From assembly GCA_021843755.1 (NCBI GenBank), contig JAKBWB010000005.1, positions 62,001-126,000 of the forward strand: DNA of 64,000 nucleotides, read 5' to 3'. Made by a program: the position numbers and the translations under genes. Below are positions 41,117-51,887 of the stretch, piece after piece. Each line of letters begins with the position of its first letter. The first letter of the stretch is position 1. This stretch comes from Pseudomonadota bacterium (GTDB taxonomy: Bacteria; Pseudomonadota; Gammaproteobacteria; Steroidobacterales; Steroidobacteraceae). The notes under the pieces are model-generated. The model worked only from the letters and a program-made list of their open reading frames with translations. It was not told where the DNA came from and ran no database searches.

Positions 41117-42155
41117 CGTCCTCTTCTTCCAGGTCCTGCGCGGGCGCCACGCGCCGCTCGAGCGCCCTCAGCCGCTCGGCGAGCGATTCGATGCGCTTGA
41201 AGCGAGCCACCAGGCGTCGCCAGCGCTGTGCCTGCTCGTATGGGATTCCGCCGGAGTATACGCCCGGGCGGGTGATCGAATGGCTGACCATGGTGCAGCC
41301 GGTGATGATCACCTCGTCGCAGATCGTCAGATGGCCGCCGATGCCGACCTGACCGCCAATCATGCAGCGGCGCCCGATGCGCGTGCTGCCCGAGACGCCG
41401 ACGCACGCCGCCAGGGCGGTGTGCGCCCCGATATGCACGTTGTGGGCGATCTGGATGAGGTTGTCGAGCTTGACACCCTCCTCGATCACGGTGTCCTCGA
41501 TCGCGCCGCGATCGATGGCCGTGTTGGCCCCGATCTCCACGTCCGCGCCGATGCGCACCGCGCCGGTCTGGGGCACCTTCAGCCAGCGTCCCTGCTCCTG
41601 TGCGAACCCGAAGCCGTCCCCGCCAATCACCGCCCCGGGCTGCACCACCGTGCGCGCCCCGATCTGCACGCCGCGGCACAACGTCACGCGCCCGACCAGC
41701 CGCACGTCCTCGCCGATGAGCACCCCGCTCTCGAGCAGGCACTGCGGGCCGATGTAGGCCCGCGCCGCCACCACCGCACCCGCGCCGATCACGCTCAGCG
41801 GGCCAACGTGCGCACTAGGGTCGACGCGGGCGTCGGGCGACACCACCGCCGAGGGGTGGATCCCGCTCGGGCCGAGCGGCTCCGGGTGCAGCAGCGCGCA
41901 GATGCGGGCGAAGGTGGCATGGGGATTGGCGCAGATGAGCGCCGCGGCCGGGCAGGCCGCGGCGCTGGCCGCATCGAGCACCACCACCCCGGCTCGCGTC
42001 GCCGCGAGCTGGGCCCGGTAGCGCGGGTTGGCGAGAAAAGCCACCGCACGCGCATCGGCGCTCGAGAGCGTGGCCACCCGCTCGACCGTGAGGCGTGGAT
42101 CGCCGCGAAGCTCGCAGCCGAAACGGACCGCGAGCTCGCCGATCGAGACGCTCAT
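41109..42155 (-). CDS. lpxD: UDP-3-O-acylglucosamine N-acyltransferase LpxD
   Basis: Third step of lipid A synthesis. An N-terminal uridine-binding domain ([20 protein letters not shown]) is followed by hexapeptide repeats such as [40 protein letters not shown] contains the catalytic His pair. The C-terminus ends in an acidic run LEEEDDD. Length 348 residues, as in E. coli (341). It lies 16 bases after the skp-like gene. Confidence 0.96.
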   Translation of the reverse strand: MSVSIGELAVRFGCELRGDPRLTVERVATLSSADARAVAFLANPRYRAQLAATRAGVVVLDAASAAACPAAALICANPHATFARICALLHPEPLGPSGIHPSAVVSPDARVDPSAHVGPLSVIGAGAVVAARAYIGPQCLLESGVLIGEDVRLVGRVTLCRGVQIGARTVVQPGAVIGGDGFGFAQEQGRWLKVPQTGAVRIGADVEIGANTAIDRGAIEDTVIEEGVKLDNLIQIAHNVHIGAHTALAACVGVSGSTRIGRRCMIGGQVGIGGHLTICDEVIITGCTMVSHSITRPGVYSGGIPYEQAQRWRRLVARFKRIESLAERLRALERRVAPAQDLEEEDDD

Positions 42156-42171
42156 CGCACGGGCAAGCCGA

Positions 42172-42711
42172 TCAGTGGGCCGGTGCGGGAGCCTTGAGCA
42201 CCTTCAGCAGCGCCGGCGTGATGTCCATGCCGGGATCGGCATAGATCACCCCGTTGGCCAGCACCAGGCTGTAGCCGTGCTGTTCGGCATAGTGCTGCAC
42301 GGTCGCCGCCACCGACTTCTGAACCCGGGTGAACAGCTTGTCCCGGCGAGTGCTGAGGGCCTGCTGAGTCTGCAGGGACTCCTTGCGGAAGGCCTCAAGC
42401 TTCTCGCGCAGGTCGAGCTCGGCCTGGGCCACCTGGTCCTGGGTCATGGTCGCCTGGTTGCGCTGCAGGTTCGCCTGCTTGGCCCGCAGGGCCTTCGCTT
42501 CGGCCTCGAGCTGCTTCTGTTTAGGCAGGAACTCCGCACGCAGCGCAGTGAGCGCGGCCTTGTACTGCGGCGATGACTCTACCAGCACGGCGTAATTGAC
42601 CACCCCGACCTTCAAGGTCGCAGCCTGCGCTTGCGCGGCTGCCAGTCCCGTAACCAGCAATCCGACGGCGATTATCCAACCCACTGAACGGCTTCTGCTC
42701 AAGCACTTCAC
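42172..42711 (-). CDS. skp: Periplasmic chaperone Skp/OmpH family
   Basis: Holds unfolded outer-membrane proteins on the way to BamA. A signal peptide ends near QAQA-ATLK, and the mature start VGVVNYAVLVESSPQYKAAL is the OmpH opening. The middle (residues about 55-130) is a charged coiled-coil arm rich in Lys, Gln and Glu. Length 179 residues. The start is GTG at 42711 (VKCLSRSRSVGW). It follows bamA by 118 bases, the conserved bamA-skp-lpxD order. Confidence 0.92.
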   Translation of the reverse strand: MKCLSRSRSVGWIIAVGLLVTGLAAAQAQAATLKVGVVNYAVLVESSPQYKAALTALRAEFLPKQKQLEAEAKALRAKQANLQRNQATMTQDQVAQAELDLREKLEAFRKESLQTQQALSTRRDKLFTRVQKSVAATVQHYAEQHGYSLVLANGVIYADPGMDITPALLKVLKAPAPAH

Positions 42712-42829
42712 GGAAATGCACCTCGCGGAACTGACGGAAAAGTCGTATAGGCATGAGCGCCCCGCTTCGGGGACGCATTATTCATCGATTCTACCACCAG
42801 CGGCGCCACGGCGCCCGTCTCCGTGGGGC

Positions 42830-45262
42830 CTAGAAGGCCTGCCCCACCGTGAACTGGAAGCCCTGGGTCTGGTCGCCCCAGGTATCGAAGGTCGCGCGCG
42901 TGGCATTGAGCGGGACGCCGTAGCTGAATCTGAACAGGCCCATGGGCGACATCCACTCCACCGCCAGGCCGACCGAGCGCTTCAGGCTCCCAATGCCGTG
43001 GAAATGATAGTAGACCGGCGTGACGTTGTCCGGCTCGAAGAAGTGCACGCTGTTGCCGGTATAGAAGACATTGCCCATATCGAAGAACAGGGCCACTTGC
43101 GCGGTCTGGCGCCACTTCTTCGGGATCGGCAGCAGCAGCTCGTTCTGGCTCACGATATCGAAATTGCCCCCATAGGGGTTGCCGAACTGGTCGCGCGGCC
43201 CGAGCCAGTCGGTGCGGAAGCCGCGCACCGAGTCCGGTCCGCCGCCGTAGAACAGCCGGTACGGCGGCAGGCCGGTGGTGCCGTCGATGCCATTGCCGTA
43301 ATCGGTGCGCTCGTAGAACGACAGTATGAAATGGCGCCACAGGGGCACATACAGCTGGTAGTCGAGACTCGCCACGAAGTACTGCACCGGGCCGCTGCCG
43401 GGGATGGTGATGCTGCCGTTCACCGCGAAGCGCTGGCCGCGGGTCGCGAACAGGACGCGATTGCGGTCGTCGAACTGGTAGCCGAGCAGCAACTGCGTGT
43501 CGTAATAGTTCGTGCCGTAAAGTTGGTATTCGTTGTTCGCGTAGTCCTCGTGCACCAGGGCGGTGTACGGGTTGCCGTTTTCCCGCACCCACTGCACCGC
43601 CTGCTCGGAGCTGCCGAGCGAGCTGGTCAGCAGCTGGGCGTCCTCGAAGGAGGCGCCGAACGACAGATACTGGAACTCGCTGATCGGGTAGCTCCACTCC
43701 GGCCCCAGATTGATCGTCTTGGAGTTGAACTGCGAGGAGGAGGAGACGAACTGCGTGGAGTCGTTGTAGTTCAAGGACAGCGTCTGCGACACGCCGTTCT
43801 GGGTGATGAACGGATCGGTGTAGCTGATGTCGTACATCTTCGCGAACGCCCCGCCCGAGAGATTGATGTTCAGCTCGTTACCGGTGCCGAGGAAATCGGC
43901 ATCGCCGAAATTCGCGTTCAGCATCAGCTTGTAGGTGGCCGAATAGCCGAGGCCGCCCGACAGCTGCGCCGCCGGGCCCTGCTTGATCTTGTAATTGACG
44001 TCCACCTCGTCCGGAGAGCCGGGCACCCGATGCTTCGAGTACGTCACGCCCTTCACGTACGGCAGGCGCTCGATGAACTGCTTGCCGCGCTCGAGCGAGA
44101 CGTTGGAGAGCCAACCGCCCTCGAGCTGGTGCAGCTCGCGCCTGAGCACCTTGTCGTTGATGGCGGTTTCACCCGAGAAGGTGATCTTGCGCACGTACAC
44201 CCGATCGCCCGGATCGACGAAGAAGGTGAGCTCGACCTGGTGGGTCTTGTTGTTCGGCGTCGGCACGGGGTCCACCTTGGCGAACGCATAGCCGTACTCG
44301 CCCAGGCGGTCCTCGATGAGCTTCTGCGTATTGCTGATCAGCGCCCGGTCGAACACCTCCCCGGGGTGCGCCTGCACCAGCCGCTCGAGCTGCCGCTCCG
44401 GCACCACGAACGTTCCGGCCAGCTTGACCTTGGAGATGCGGTAGACCTCGCCCTGCTTGATGTTGATGTTGATGTAGATGTTCTTGCGGTCCGGACTGAT
44501 CTGCACCTGCGTGGAGCGGATGGCGAAGTTCGCGTAGCCCCGATCCATGTAGAAATTGCGCAGGCGCTCCAGATCGCCCTTCAAGGACGCGCGCGAGTAG
44601 CGGTCGTCATCGTCGTACCAGGACAGCCAGCCCGGGGTCTTCAGGTGGAAGTGCTTGAGAATCCGCGCCTGCGGGTATCGTGTGTCGCCCACGATGTCGA
44701 TCGAGCGGATGACTGCGCGCGAGCCTTCGTCGATCTTGATCTTGATCTTCACCCGGTTGTCGGTCTGCGGGATGACCTTGGTATTGATGCGCACCCCGTA
44801 CTTGCCCCGGCTGTAGTACATGTGGGTCAGATAGCCGGTGACCTCGGTCAGCACCGAGCGGTTGAAGATCTTGCCGGGCGCGAGTCCCACGTTGCGCAGG
44901 GACTTCATCAGGTTCTTGGTCTTGATCGCCTTGTTGCCGGTGACCTGGAAGCTCTCGATCGACGGCCGCTCCATCACCACCACGATCAGGGTGTTTCCCC
45001 GGCGGCGCATCTCGATGTCGCGGAAGAAGCCGGTGGCGTACAGCGCCTCGATCGCCCGGCGGATCTTGGCCGGCGTCAGCTCATCGCCGATGTTGATCGG
45101 CAGGTAGTTGAACACGGTCCCCGGGGAGATGCGCTGCAGGCCCTCCACCTTGATGTTGCCCACGGTGAAATCCGCCGCGCGCGGCGCGACATTACCCTGG
45201 GCCATGGCGAGCGCCGAATGGACGGCGAGTGCAACGGCGGCGAGCGCCAAGCGGCCTTTCAT
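42830..45262 (-). CDS. bamA: Outer membrane protein assembly factor BamA
   Basis: Central barrel of the BAM complex. A signal peptide MKGRLALAAVALAVHSALAM is followed by five POTRA domains (first: FTVGNIKVEGLQRISPGTVF) and a 16-strand barrel. The conserved loop-6 motif SVRGF appears as DSVRGFRTDWLGPRD, and the protein ends QFTVGQAF with terminal Phe, the barrel targeting signal. Length 810 residues, equal to E. coli. The ATG at 45262 is set by the signal peptide. It follows rseP by 149 bases. Confidence 0.97.
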   Translation of the reverse strand: MKGRLALAAVALAVHSALAMAQGNVAPRAADFTVGNIKVEGLQRISPGTVFNYLPINIGDELTPAKIRRAIEALYATGFFRDIEMRRRGNTLIVVVMERPSIESFQVTGNKAIKTKNLMKSLRNVGLAPGKIFNRSVLTEVTGYLTHMYYSRGKYGVRINTKVIPQTDNRVKIKIKIDEGSRAVIRSIDIVGDTRYPQARILKHFHLKTPGWLSWYDDDDRYSRASLKGDLERLRNFYMDRGYANFAIRSTQVQISPDRKNIYININIKQGEVYRISKVKLAGTFVVPERQLERLVQAHPGEVFDRALISNTQKLIEDRLGEYGYAFAKVDPVPTPNNKTHQVELTFFVDPGDRVYVRKITFSGETAINDKVLRRELHQLEGGWLSNVSLERGKQFIERLPYVKGVTYSKHRVPGSPDEVDVNYKIKQGPAAQLSGGLGYSATYKLMLNANFGDADFLGTGNELNINLSGGAFAKMYDISYTDPFITQNGVSQTLSLNYNDSTQFVSSSSQFNSKTINLGPEWSYPISEFQYLSFGASFEDAQLLTSSLGSSEQAVQWVRENGNPYTALVHEDYANNEYQLYGTNYYDTQLLLGYQFDDRNRVLFATRGQRFAVNGSITIPGSGPVQYFVASLDYQLYVPLWRHFILSFYERTDYGNGIDGTTGLPPYRLFYGGGPDSVRGFRTDWLGPRDQFGNPYGGNFDIVSQNELLLPIPKKWRQTAQVALFFDMGNVFYTGNSVHFFEPDNVTPVYYHFHGIGSLKRSVGLAVEWMSPMGLFRFSYGVPLNATRATFDTWGDQTQGFQFTVGQAF

Positions 45263-45411
45263 GCGGCGCACACCCGATTTGTCACGTAGCGGAACATTTG
45301 ATCCCAATGTATTGCCTCGAACACGTGTGTTTCCCCCCACGCTCCGGCGCACCGAAACGGCGCGCAGCGCAGCGGACCTCGATTCGGGCCCGACTTCAAT
45401 CTGTGCAAGGG
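45263..45411. other. rseP-bamA spacer
   Basis: A 149-base gap, much larger than most in this run, and a plausible place for an internal bamA promoter. I looked for a sigma-E element (GAACTT-type) and found none convincing; GGAAAC and TCAAA occur but at the wrong spacing. No terminator is visible. Confidence 0.4.
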
Positions 45412-46785
45412 TCAGCCGAACTGGCGCGCGATGTCATTGAACACCGCCACCCCCATCAGAAGAATCAGCAGCGCGATTCCCACTTGCTGACCGATGATCT
45501 GCGCGCGCTCCGACAGCGGCGCCCCCTTGACCCACTCGATGGCCTGGAACAGGATCTGTCCGCCGTCGAGCACCGGAATCGGCAGCAGATTGAGAAAACC
45601 CAGCTCCATCGAGATGAGCACGAGGAAGCCCACGAACGAGCCGGGACCGGCGCTGGCCGACTGGCCGGCATCCTCGGCGATGGTCAGCGGCCCGCCGATG
45701 TTTTTGATCGACACCCGGCCGAGAACCATCCGCCACAACAGGCGCGCCTGCAGCACCGTCAGGCTCCAGATCCGGCCCGTGGCGTGCGTGAGCGCCGCGA
45801 GCGGCCCGAGCGGGGCGCTCTGGACCATGCCCGGCGGATAGCTGAGCGTCATCGGCTGCTGCGCCTCGATGCGGCCGATGACGCGCCCATCGACCGTTAC
45901 GCGCTCGGTCGTGACATCGACGGTGCGCTCGAGCGCTCCGCGCCGATAGGTGATGGCCAGTGTCTTGCCCGGGTTGGGACTCACGGCCGCCACGATGTCC
46001 TGGAAGTCCTGCACCGCATGGCCGTCGATCGCGACGATCCGATCGCCGGCGCGCAGCCCGGCGCGCGCCGCCGGCCCGCCGGGCAGCACCCGACCCAACA
46101 CCGGCGGAACGATCGGCTCCCAGAAGTGTATCCCCAGGCCGTGCAGCGGATCCTCAGGACCGGTGAGCGCGCGGCGCTGCGCCGGATTGCGCACATCGAG
46201 GTCGAGCACGCGGGCGGCACCGTGCTCGGGCCGCACGGTCAGGCGCGCATCGCCGGTGCCGCTCATGACATCGAGCAGGCGCAGCACCACCTGGCGCTGG
46301 CTCTCGACCGGCGTCCCGTTGATCGCGACGATCCGCTCGCCCCGGCGCACCCCGGCGCGGGCGGCGATCGAGCCGGCCTGCACGTGGCCGATCACCGGCA
46401 GATAGCGCGTCATCCCGCCGGCCCACAGGATGACGGTGAGCGCCCCGATCGCGAATATGAAGTTGAAGCCGGGACCGGCGAGCAGCACCGCAATGCGCTT
46501 CAGCGGATGCTGGCGCGTGAACGAGCGGGACAGCTCCTGCGGCGGCACCGGGCCCTCGCGCTCGTCGAGCATCTTGACGTAGCCGCCGAGCGGAATGGGG
46601 CAGATCCAATACTCGATCTGATCGCGCTTGCCGCGCCAGGAGATGATCGGCTTGCCGAACCCCACCGAGAAGCGCAGCACCTTGAAGCCGAGACGGCGGG
46701 CAACCCAGTAATGACCGAACTCGTGCACCGTGACCAGCAGGCTCACGGCGACCACGAACCACAGCAGATACCACAGCGCCGTCAT
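45412..46785 (-). CDS. rseP: Site-2 protease RseP
   Basis: Inner-membrane zinc metalloprotease that cuts RseA within the membrane after DegS, releasing RpoE. The HExxH motif is [20 protein letters not shown] near residue 20, and the LDG motif is [16 protein letters not shown]. Two PDZ domains lie between ([16 protein letters not shown] and [17 protein letters not shown]). Length 457 residues. It overlaps dxr by 4 bases. Its substrate RseA and sigma factor RpoE are encoded about 38 kb away in this window. Confidence 0.96.
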   Translation of the reverse strand: MTALWYLLWFVVAVSLLVTVHEFGHYWVARRLGFKVLRFSVGFGKPIISWRGKRDQIEYWICPIPLGGYVKMLDEREGPVPPQELSRSFTRQHPLKRIAVLLAGPGFNFIFAIGALTVILWAGGMTRYLPVIGHVQAGSIAARAGVRRGERIVAINGTPVESQRQVVLRLLDVMSGTGDARLTVRPEHGAARVLDLDVRNPAQRRALTGPEDPLHGLGIHFWEPIVPPVLGRVLPGGPAARAGLRAGDRIVAIDGHAVQDFQDIVAAVSPNPGKTLAITYRRGALERTVDVTTERVTVDGRVIGRIEAQQPMTLSYPPGMVQSAPLGPLAALTHATGRIWSLTVLQARLLWRMVLGRVSIKNIGGPLTIAEDAGQSASAGPGSFVGFLVLISMELGFLNLLPIPVLDGGQILFQAIEWVKGAPLSERAQIIGQQVGIALLILLMGVAVFNDIARQFG

Positions 46786-47999
46786 GCGCCCGCACCCCCG
46801 ACCGAGACCTTCTCACCCGCGTGCATACGCTCCTCGATACACGCGTGCGCGAGCCGCCGGGCCTCGCCATCGGCGGCCGTGACATCGTCCAACCCGCCGA
46901 TGGGTCCCGCCGTAGAGCGTGTGATCACCTCCTCAATGACCGAGGCGATGCCGGGAAAGTTCAACCGCCGCTCGAGGAAGGCGTGCACCGCCACCTCGTT
47001 GGCGGCATTGAGCGCCACGGGCGCAAGGCCGCCGGCGCGCGCCGCCGCTTGCGCGAGGCGCAGACTCGGGAAGCGCACCGGGTCGGGGGCCCGGAAATCC
47101 AACCTCGCCGTCTTGACCAGATCGAGGAACGCGACACCCGAAGTCATGCGCTCAGGCCACGCCAGCGCATGCGCGATCGGTGTCCGCATATCGTGCGAGC
47201 CGAGCTGCGCGAGCATCGAGCCGTCGATGTACTCGACCAGCGAGTGCACGATGCTCTGCGGGTGGATGACGATATCGACCCGATCGGGTGTCAGCCCGAA
47301 CAGGAAGCACGCCTCGATCAACTCCAGACCCTTGTTCATCAGGGTGGCCGAATCGACCGAAATCTTGCGCCCCATCACCCAGTTCGGATGGGCCACGGCC
47401 GCCTCCGGTCCCGCCGCGGCAATGGCCTCCGCGCTCCAGTCGCGAAACGGCCCGCCCGAGCAGGTGAGCAGCAGCCGCCGCACGCCGCTCGGGGGCTCGC
47501 CGGCGCTCGTGCCGTGCGGCAGACACTGAAAGATGGCGTTGTGCTCGCTGTCGATCGGCAGGAGCACCGAGCCGCCGGCGCGCACCGCCTCCATCAGCAG
47601 CGGACCGGACATCACCAGGGATTCCTTGTTGGCGAGCAGCAGCCGCTTGCCGGCGCGCGCGGCCGCGAGCGTCGAGGGCAGCCCCGCGGCCCCGACGATC
47701 GCCGCCATGACGCACTCGGCCTCGGGCAGGGTCGCAAGCTCGAGCAGACCTTCGGGCCCGGCCAGCACGCGCGTGGTGCGCGCCGCCTCCCCCAGGCGCG
47801 CCCGCAGTTCCCGGGCCGCGCCGGCATCACCGAGCGCCGCATAGGCCGGCCGATGGCGCCGGATCTGCTCGGCGAGCTTCTCCGTGCTGCGGTGGGCGCC
47901 GATACCGATCAGCCGGAAGCGCTCCGGGTGGCGCGCCAGCACATCCAGGGTGTTTTCACCGATCGAGCCGGTAGAGCCGAGAACCACCACCCCAATCAT
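46782..47999 (-). CDS. dxr: 1-deoxy-D-xylulose 5-phosphate reductoisomerase
   Basis: Second step of the MEP pathway. NADPH motif [20 protein letters not shown] is at the N-terminus. [16 protein letters not shown] and [16 protein letters not shown] are active-site segments, and [20 protein letters not shown] binds substrate. Length 405 residues. The ATG at 47999 overlaps the cdsA stop by 4 bases, and the gene's end overlaps rseP by 4. Confidence 0.97.
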   Translation of the reverse strand: MIGVVVLGSTGSIGENTLDVLARHPERFRLIGIGAHRSTEKLAEQIRRHRPAYAALGDAGAARELRARLGEAARTTRVLAGPEGLLELATLPEAECVMAAIVGAAGLPSTLAAARAGKRLLLANKESLVMSGPLLMEAVRAGGSVLLPIDSEHNAIFQCLPHGTSAGEPPSGVRRLLLTCSGGPFRDWSAEAIAAAGPEAAVAHPNWVMGRKISVDSATLMNKGLELIEACFLFGLTPDRVDIVIHPQSIVHSLVEYIDGSMLAQLGSHDMRTPIAHALAWPERMTSGVAFLDLVKTARLDFRAPDPVRFPSLRLAQAAARAGGLAPVALNAANEVAVHAFLERRLNFPGIASVIEEVITRSTAGPIGGLDDVTAADGEARRLAHACIEERMHAGEKVSVGGAGA

Positions 48000-48808
48000 G
48001 ACACGACCCCCATAACCGTGAGACCGAGCAACAGCACCGGGGCCGCCCCGGTCAGGCTGTCGATGCGGTCCATGACCCCGCCGTGCCCCGGAAAGAGCCG
48101 GCCGCTGTCCTTCACCCCCGCGAAGCGCTTCAGAAGACTTTCGGTCAGATCTCCCACGATCGAGAAGCCCGCCGCCGCCAGGCACAGCGCGAGGAAGCGC
48201 CCCAGGGGCACACTGAACCAGAAACTGCCGGCCACCGCCACCGGAATGCAGCACAGGACGCCGCCGAGCGCCCCTTCCCAGGTCTTGGCGGGCGAGACCC
48301 GTGGCGCGAGCCGCATCCGTCCGAAGCGCCGGCCGGTGAAATACGCGCCGATATCCGCCACCCATACCAGCAGCAGGCAGAACAGCACCCACTCGGCACC
48401 GCGCACACCCGCGAGCCGCAGCCGCACGAGCGCCACCCAGGCCGGCACCAGTGCGCAGACGCCGGCCAGGGCCGCGGCGGCGGGTCCGACGCGCTGCGGG
48501 GCCAGTGTGATCCACGCCAGCGCCACGAGCCACCACAGCAGCGCCGCGGCCAGCAACAGCTCGAGGCCCGCGCGCGTGCGGCTGAACCACCAGGCGAGCG
48601 CCAGCGCCGCGCCGATCAGCAGCACGTACGCGCCCCGCACCGAGCGGCGCCTCGGCGCGACAAACCCCGACCACTCCCAGGCCCCGATCAGGACCGTGAG
48701 CGCAAGCACGATCACCGTGGCGCTCGGGGGCAATCCGAACAGCACCGCCAGCAACAGCGCGATCAGGACGGCGGCGGTGATGATGCGCGAACGCAGCGAC
48801 TCGCTCAC
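47996..48808 (-). CDS. cdsA: Phosphatidate cytidylyltransferase
   Basis: Makes CDP-diacylglycerol, the precursor of membrane phospholipids. The protein is highly hydrophobic, with about eight membrane segments in 270 residues. The signature [20 protein letters not shown] followed by VMDRIDSL contains the metal-binding Asp residues. [14 protein letters not shown] is the second conserved box. The GTG at 48808 gives [20 protein letters not shown]. No Shine-Dalgarno is visible, and it lies 10 bases after uppS. Confidence 0.95.
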   Translation of the reverse strand: MSESLRSRIITAAVLIALLLAVLFGLPPSATVIVLALTVLIGAWEWSGFVAPRRRSVRGAYVLLIGAALALAWWFSRTRAGLELLLAAALLWWLVALAWITLAPQRVGPAAAALAGVCALVPAWVALVRLRLAGVRGAEWVLFCLLLVWVADIGAYFTGRRFGRMRLAPRVSPAKTWEGALGGVLCCIPVAVAGSFWFSVPLGRFLALCLAAAGFSIVGDLTESLLKRFAGVKDSGRLFPGHGGVMDRIDSLTGAAPVLLLGLTVMGVVS

Positions 48809-48818
48809 GGTTGCGCTT

Positions 48819-49580
48819 TCACGATTGGGGCGCCGAAGGCGCAACGTCGGGGCGCTGCGCGCCGGTGAGTCCGAAGCGCCGCTCGCGGTGGGCGAAGAAA
48901 TCCAATGCCCGAGCCAGCTCCGCGGCATCGAACTGCGGCCACAGGCAGTCGCAGAAATAAAGCTCGGTGTATGCCAGGTTCCACAGCAGGAAGTTGCTGA
49001 TGCGCCGCTCGGCGCCGGTGCGGATCAGCAGATCCGGGTCGGGCAGCCCGGCGAGCTCGAGCGCCGAGGCGAAACGGGTCTCGTCGAGGGAGGCGATGTC
49101 GAGCTCCCCGCTCAGACAGCGCGCGGCGAGCGTGCGGGCCGCCTGTACGATGTCCCAACGCCCCCCGTAGCTCACCGCGATCTGCAGCTTCAGCCCCGTG
49201 TTGGCCGCGGTACGCTGCTCGGCCGCGGCGATCTGCGCTTGCAGTCGCACCGAAAGGGCGTGGCGGTTGCCGATCACTCGCAGGCGCACGCCCCGGCGGT
49301 CCAGATCGCTGACCTCGCGGTCGATCGCCTCGAGGAACAGTCCCATCAGGCTGGCGACCTCCTCGGCCGGGCGCGACCAGTTCTCGCTCGAGAACGCGAA
49401 CAGCGTCAGCGCCTCGATGCCGAGCCGCGCGCACTCGCGCACGCACAGCCGCACCGGCTCGAGACCGGCCTTGTGGCCGGCCGATCGGGCAAGACCCCGC
49501 TCGGCCGCCCAGCGGCCATTGCCATCCATCGTGATCGCGACATGCCGCGGCAGCGTGGCGGGGTTGGCGGTGAAAGACAC
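48819..49580 (-). CDS. uppS: Undecaprenyl diphosphate synthase
   Basis: Cis-prenyltransferase making the C55 carrier lipid. HVAITMDGNGRWAAERGLAR contains the catalytic Asp, SAGHKAGLE the phosphate loop, FAFSSENWSRP the substrate loop, and RTGAERRISNFLLWNLAYTE the C-terminal signature. Length 253 residues. The GTG start at 49580 gives VSFTANPATLPRHVA. It lies 12 bases after frr. Confidence 0.96.
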   Translation of the reverse strand: MSFTANPATLPRHVAITMDGNGRWAAERGLARSAGHKAGLEPVRLCVRECARLGIEALTLFAFSSENWSRPAEEVASLMGLFLEAIDREVSDLDRRGVRLRVIGNRHALSVRLQAQIAAAEQRTAANTGLKLQIAVSYGGRWDIVQAARTLAARCLSGELDIASLDETRFASALELAGLPDPDLLIRTGAERRISNFLLWNLAYTELYFCDCLWPQFDAAELARALDFFAHRERRFGLTGAQRPDVAPSAPQS

Positions 49581-49592
49581 TACGCGAGTCCA

Positions 49593-50150
49593 TCAGACCT
49601 GCATGATTTCCTTTTCTTTGGCCGCCAGAAGCTGCTCGATGTCGGCAATGTGCTTGTCGGTGAGCTTCTGGATCTCCGCTTCGGCGCGCCGCTCGTCGTC
49701 CTGCGAGAGCTCCTTCTCCTTCAGCAGCTCCTTCACGTCGTTCATCACGTCGCGGCGCACTCCGCGGACCGCGACACGGGCGTTCTCCGCCTCGGCTTTG
49801 AGCACCTTGACGATCTCGCGCCGGCGCTCCTCCGTCAGCGGCGGCATCGGTATGCGGATCACGGTGCCGGCGGTCATCGGCGTCAGTCCCAGGTCGGACT
49901 TGAAGATCGCCTTCTCGATCGCCTGCACGGCACCCTTCTCCCACGGGGAGATGACCAGCGTGCGGCCGTCCTCGACGGCGATGCTGGCCACCTGTTGCAG
50001 CGGCACCTCCGAGCCGTAGTACTCGACCTTCAGATGCTCGACCAGGCTCGGGTGCGCCCGCCCGGTGCGCAGCTTCTTCATCTCCGCCTGATAGCTCTGC
50101 ACGCACTTGCCCATCCGCTCGCGCGCGTCTTTCTTGATGTCATCGAGCAT
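49593..50150 (-). CDS. frr: Ribosome recycling factor
   Basis: Splits post-termination ribosomes with EF-G. It starts MLDDIKKDARERMGKCVQSY and contains LRTGRAHPSLVEHLKVEYYG and IRIPMPPLTEERRREIVKVL, all RRF hallmarks. Length 185 residues, exactly that of E. coli. It lies 24 bases after pyrH in the conserved rpsB-tsf-pyrH-frr order. Confidence 0.97.
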   Translation of the reverse strand: MLDDIKKDARERMGKCVQSYQAEMKKLRTGRAHPSLVEHLKVEYYGSEVPLQQVASIAVEDGRTLVISPWEKGAVQAIEKAIFKSDLGLTPMTAGTVIRIPMPPLTEERRREIVKVLKAEAENARVAVRGVRRDVMNDVKELLKEKELSQDDERRAEAEIQKLTDKHIADIEQLLAAKEKEIMQV

Positions 50151-50174
50151 GGTCAGCCTCCGGGCCGGTTCGGC

Positions 50175-50909
50175 TCATTCGCAGCTCACGGTCGTACCCA
50201 CTTCGTCGCCCCGGACGATACGGGTCAGATCGCCTGGATTATTGAGATTGAACACTTGCAGCGGCAAACGGTTGTCGCGGCACATCACGATGGCGGTGGC
50301 GTCCATCACATTGAGCCGCTGACCGAGCACCTGATCGAAGGTGAGCCTGCGATAGCGCTCGGCCTTGGGGTTGCGCACCGGATCGTCGGAATACACCCCA
50401 TCGACCTTGGTCGCCTTCAGCAGCACGTCGGCGTTGATCTCGATGGCGCGCAGCGCCGCCGCGGTGTCCGTGGTGAAGAACGGATTGCCGGTGCCGGCGG
50501 CGCAGATCACCACCCGCCCCTTCTCCAGGTGGCGGATCGCGCGGCGGCGAATGTAGTCCTCGCAGACCTGGTTGATGCGAATGGCCGACATCACGCGCGC
50601 GTGCAGGCCGCGGCTCTCGAGCGCATCCTGCATGGCGAGCGCATTCATGACCGTCGCCAGCATCCCCATGTGATCGGCCGTGACCCGATCCATCCCGGCG
50701 CGGGCGAGGCCGGCGCCGCGGAAGATGTTTCCACCGCCGATCACGACGGCGAGCTCGACCCCGAGGCCATTGATCTCCTCGAGCTCCATGGCGATACGCT
50801 TGATCACCGCCGGGTCGATCCCGTAGTCGGCCTGGCCCATCAATGCCTCGCCGGACAGTTTGACCAGAATCCTGGAGAAGCGCGAGGTCTTGGGGTTTTC
50901 GTTCGCCAT
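50175..50909 (-). CDS. pyrH: Uridylate kinase
   Basis: Phosphorylates UMP to [23 protein letters not shown] is the N-terminal phosphate-binding loop; [20 protein letters not shown] and [20 protein letters not shown] bind nucleotide and substrate. Length 244 residues. AGAAGG-like ribosome site lies before the ATG at 50909. It follows tsf after 68 bases containing a strong hairpin. Confidence 0.97.
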   Translation of the reverse strand: MANENPKTSRFSRILVKLSGEALMGQADYGIDPAVIKRIAMELEEINGLGVELAVVIGGGNIFRGAGLARAGMDRVTADHMGMLATVMNALAMQDALESRGLHARVMSAIRINQVCEDYIRRRAIRHLEKGRVVICAAGTGNPFFTTDTAAALRAIEINADVLLKATKVDGVYSDDPVRNPKAERYRRLTFDQVLGQRLNVMDATAIVMCRDNRLPLQVFNLNNPGDLTRIVRGDEVGTTVSCE

Positions 50910-50959
50910 GGGCCAACCTTCTCTCGTTTCAGATACCGGGCCTGTCCGCGCGGGGCTGC

Positions 50960-50977
50960 GCCGGCGGCAACGCCGGC
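50960..50977 (-). other. GC hairpin just after tsf
   Basis: GCCGGCG-TTGC-CGCCGGC (coding strand) forms a perfect 7-base stem with a 4-base loop, directly after the tsf stop. No run of T follows, so it does not fit a standard intrinsic terminator. It may stabilise the upstream rpsB-tsf message or reduce read-through into pyrH. Confidence 0.5.
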
Positions 50978-51871
50978 TCAGGTCCGGGGCGCGGTCGTGG
51001 CGCCTTTGACCTGGGCCATGACCTCGGCAACGAAATTCTCCTGTTTCTTCTCGATCCCGGCGCCGACTTCGAAGCGCTCGAAGGCGCTCACCTCGGCACC
51101 GGCACCCTTGAGCAGCTTCTCGACCGTCACCTCGGGGTCCTTCACGAACGGCTGGCCGAGCAGCGTGATCTCACCGAGCGACTTGCGCAGCCGGCCCTCG
51201 ACCATCTTGACGACGATCTCCGGCGGCTTGCCCTCGCCGCGCGCCTGCTCGATCAGGATCTCGCGCTCCTTCTCCAGAACCGCGGGCGGCACCTCACGCA
51301 CCGAGAGATACCGGGGGTTGCTGGCCGCCACATGCAGGGCCAGATCATGTGCGAGCTCGGCAGTTCCACCCTGCAAGGCCACCAGCGTACCGATACGCGA
51401 GCCATGGGTGTACGCGCCCAGGTGTCCCGTGCTCGACAGCAGCGTGAAGCGACGTACGCTGATGTTCTCGCCGATCTTGGCGACCAGGGCCCGGCGGCGC
51501 TCGTCGAGGCTCTCGCCGCCGACGCGAATCTCGAGCAGCGCTTCGAGGCTCGCCGGCCGGCTCTGCAGAGCCTCACGGGCCACGGTCTGCGCAAACGCGC
51601 GGAAATCCTGCTCGCGGGCCACGAAATCCGTCTCGCAGTTGACCTCGACCATGGCGGCTGCGCGCCCATCGGCGGCCCGCTCGACGGCAATGACGCCCTC
51701 GGCCGCCACGCGTGCGGCCTTCTTGTCGGCCTTGGCAAGGCCTCGCTTGCGCATCAGCTCGGCAGCCGCCTCCAGGTCTGCGCCGCTCTCCAGGAGCGCC
51801 TTCTTGCACTCCATCATGCCGGCGCCGGTGCGCTCGCGCAGCTGTCTGACAATATCCGCTGTGACATTCAT
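50978..51871 (-). CDS. tsf: Elongation factor Ts
   Basis: Nucleotide exchange factor for EF-Tu. [20 protein letters not shown] is the universal N-terminal UBA-like signature; [16 protein letters not shown] is the second conserved box. Length 297 residues against 283 in E. coli. The ATG at 51871 is used, with GAGGA about ten bases upstream. It lies 16 bases after rpsB. Confidence 0.97.
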   Translation of the reverse strand: MNVTADIVRQLRERTGAGMMECKKALLESGADLEAAAELMRKRGLAKADKKAARVAAEGVIAVERAADGRAAAMVEVNCETDFVAREQDFRAFAQTVAREALQSRPASLEALLEIRVGGESLDERRRALVAKIGENISVRRFTLLSSTGHLGAYTHGSRIGTLVALQGGTAELAHDLALHVAASNPRYLSVREVPPAVLEKEREILIEQARGEGKPPEIVVKMVEGRLRKSLGEITLLGQPFVKDPEVTVEKLLKGAGAEVSAFERFEVGAGIEKKQENFVAEVMAQVKGATTAPRT

Positions 51872-51887
51872 CGTGATCGGTCCTCGC

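Noticed and set aside
45263-45411. Sigma-E promoter for bamA-skp
   Set aside because: Partial elements (GGAAAC and TCAAA) occur but are separated by about 26 bases instead of 16-17.
50960-50977. Intrinsic terminator after tsf
   Set aside because: The hairpin is strong, but no T-run follows in the direction of transcription, and pyrH is normally co-transcribed.
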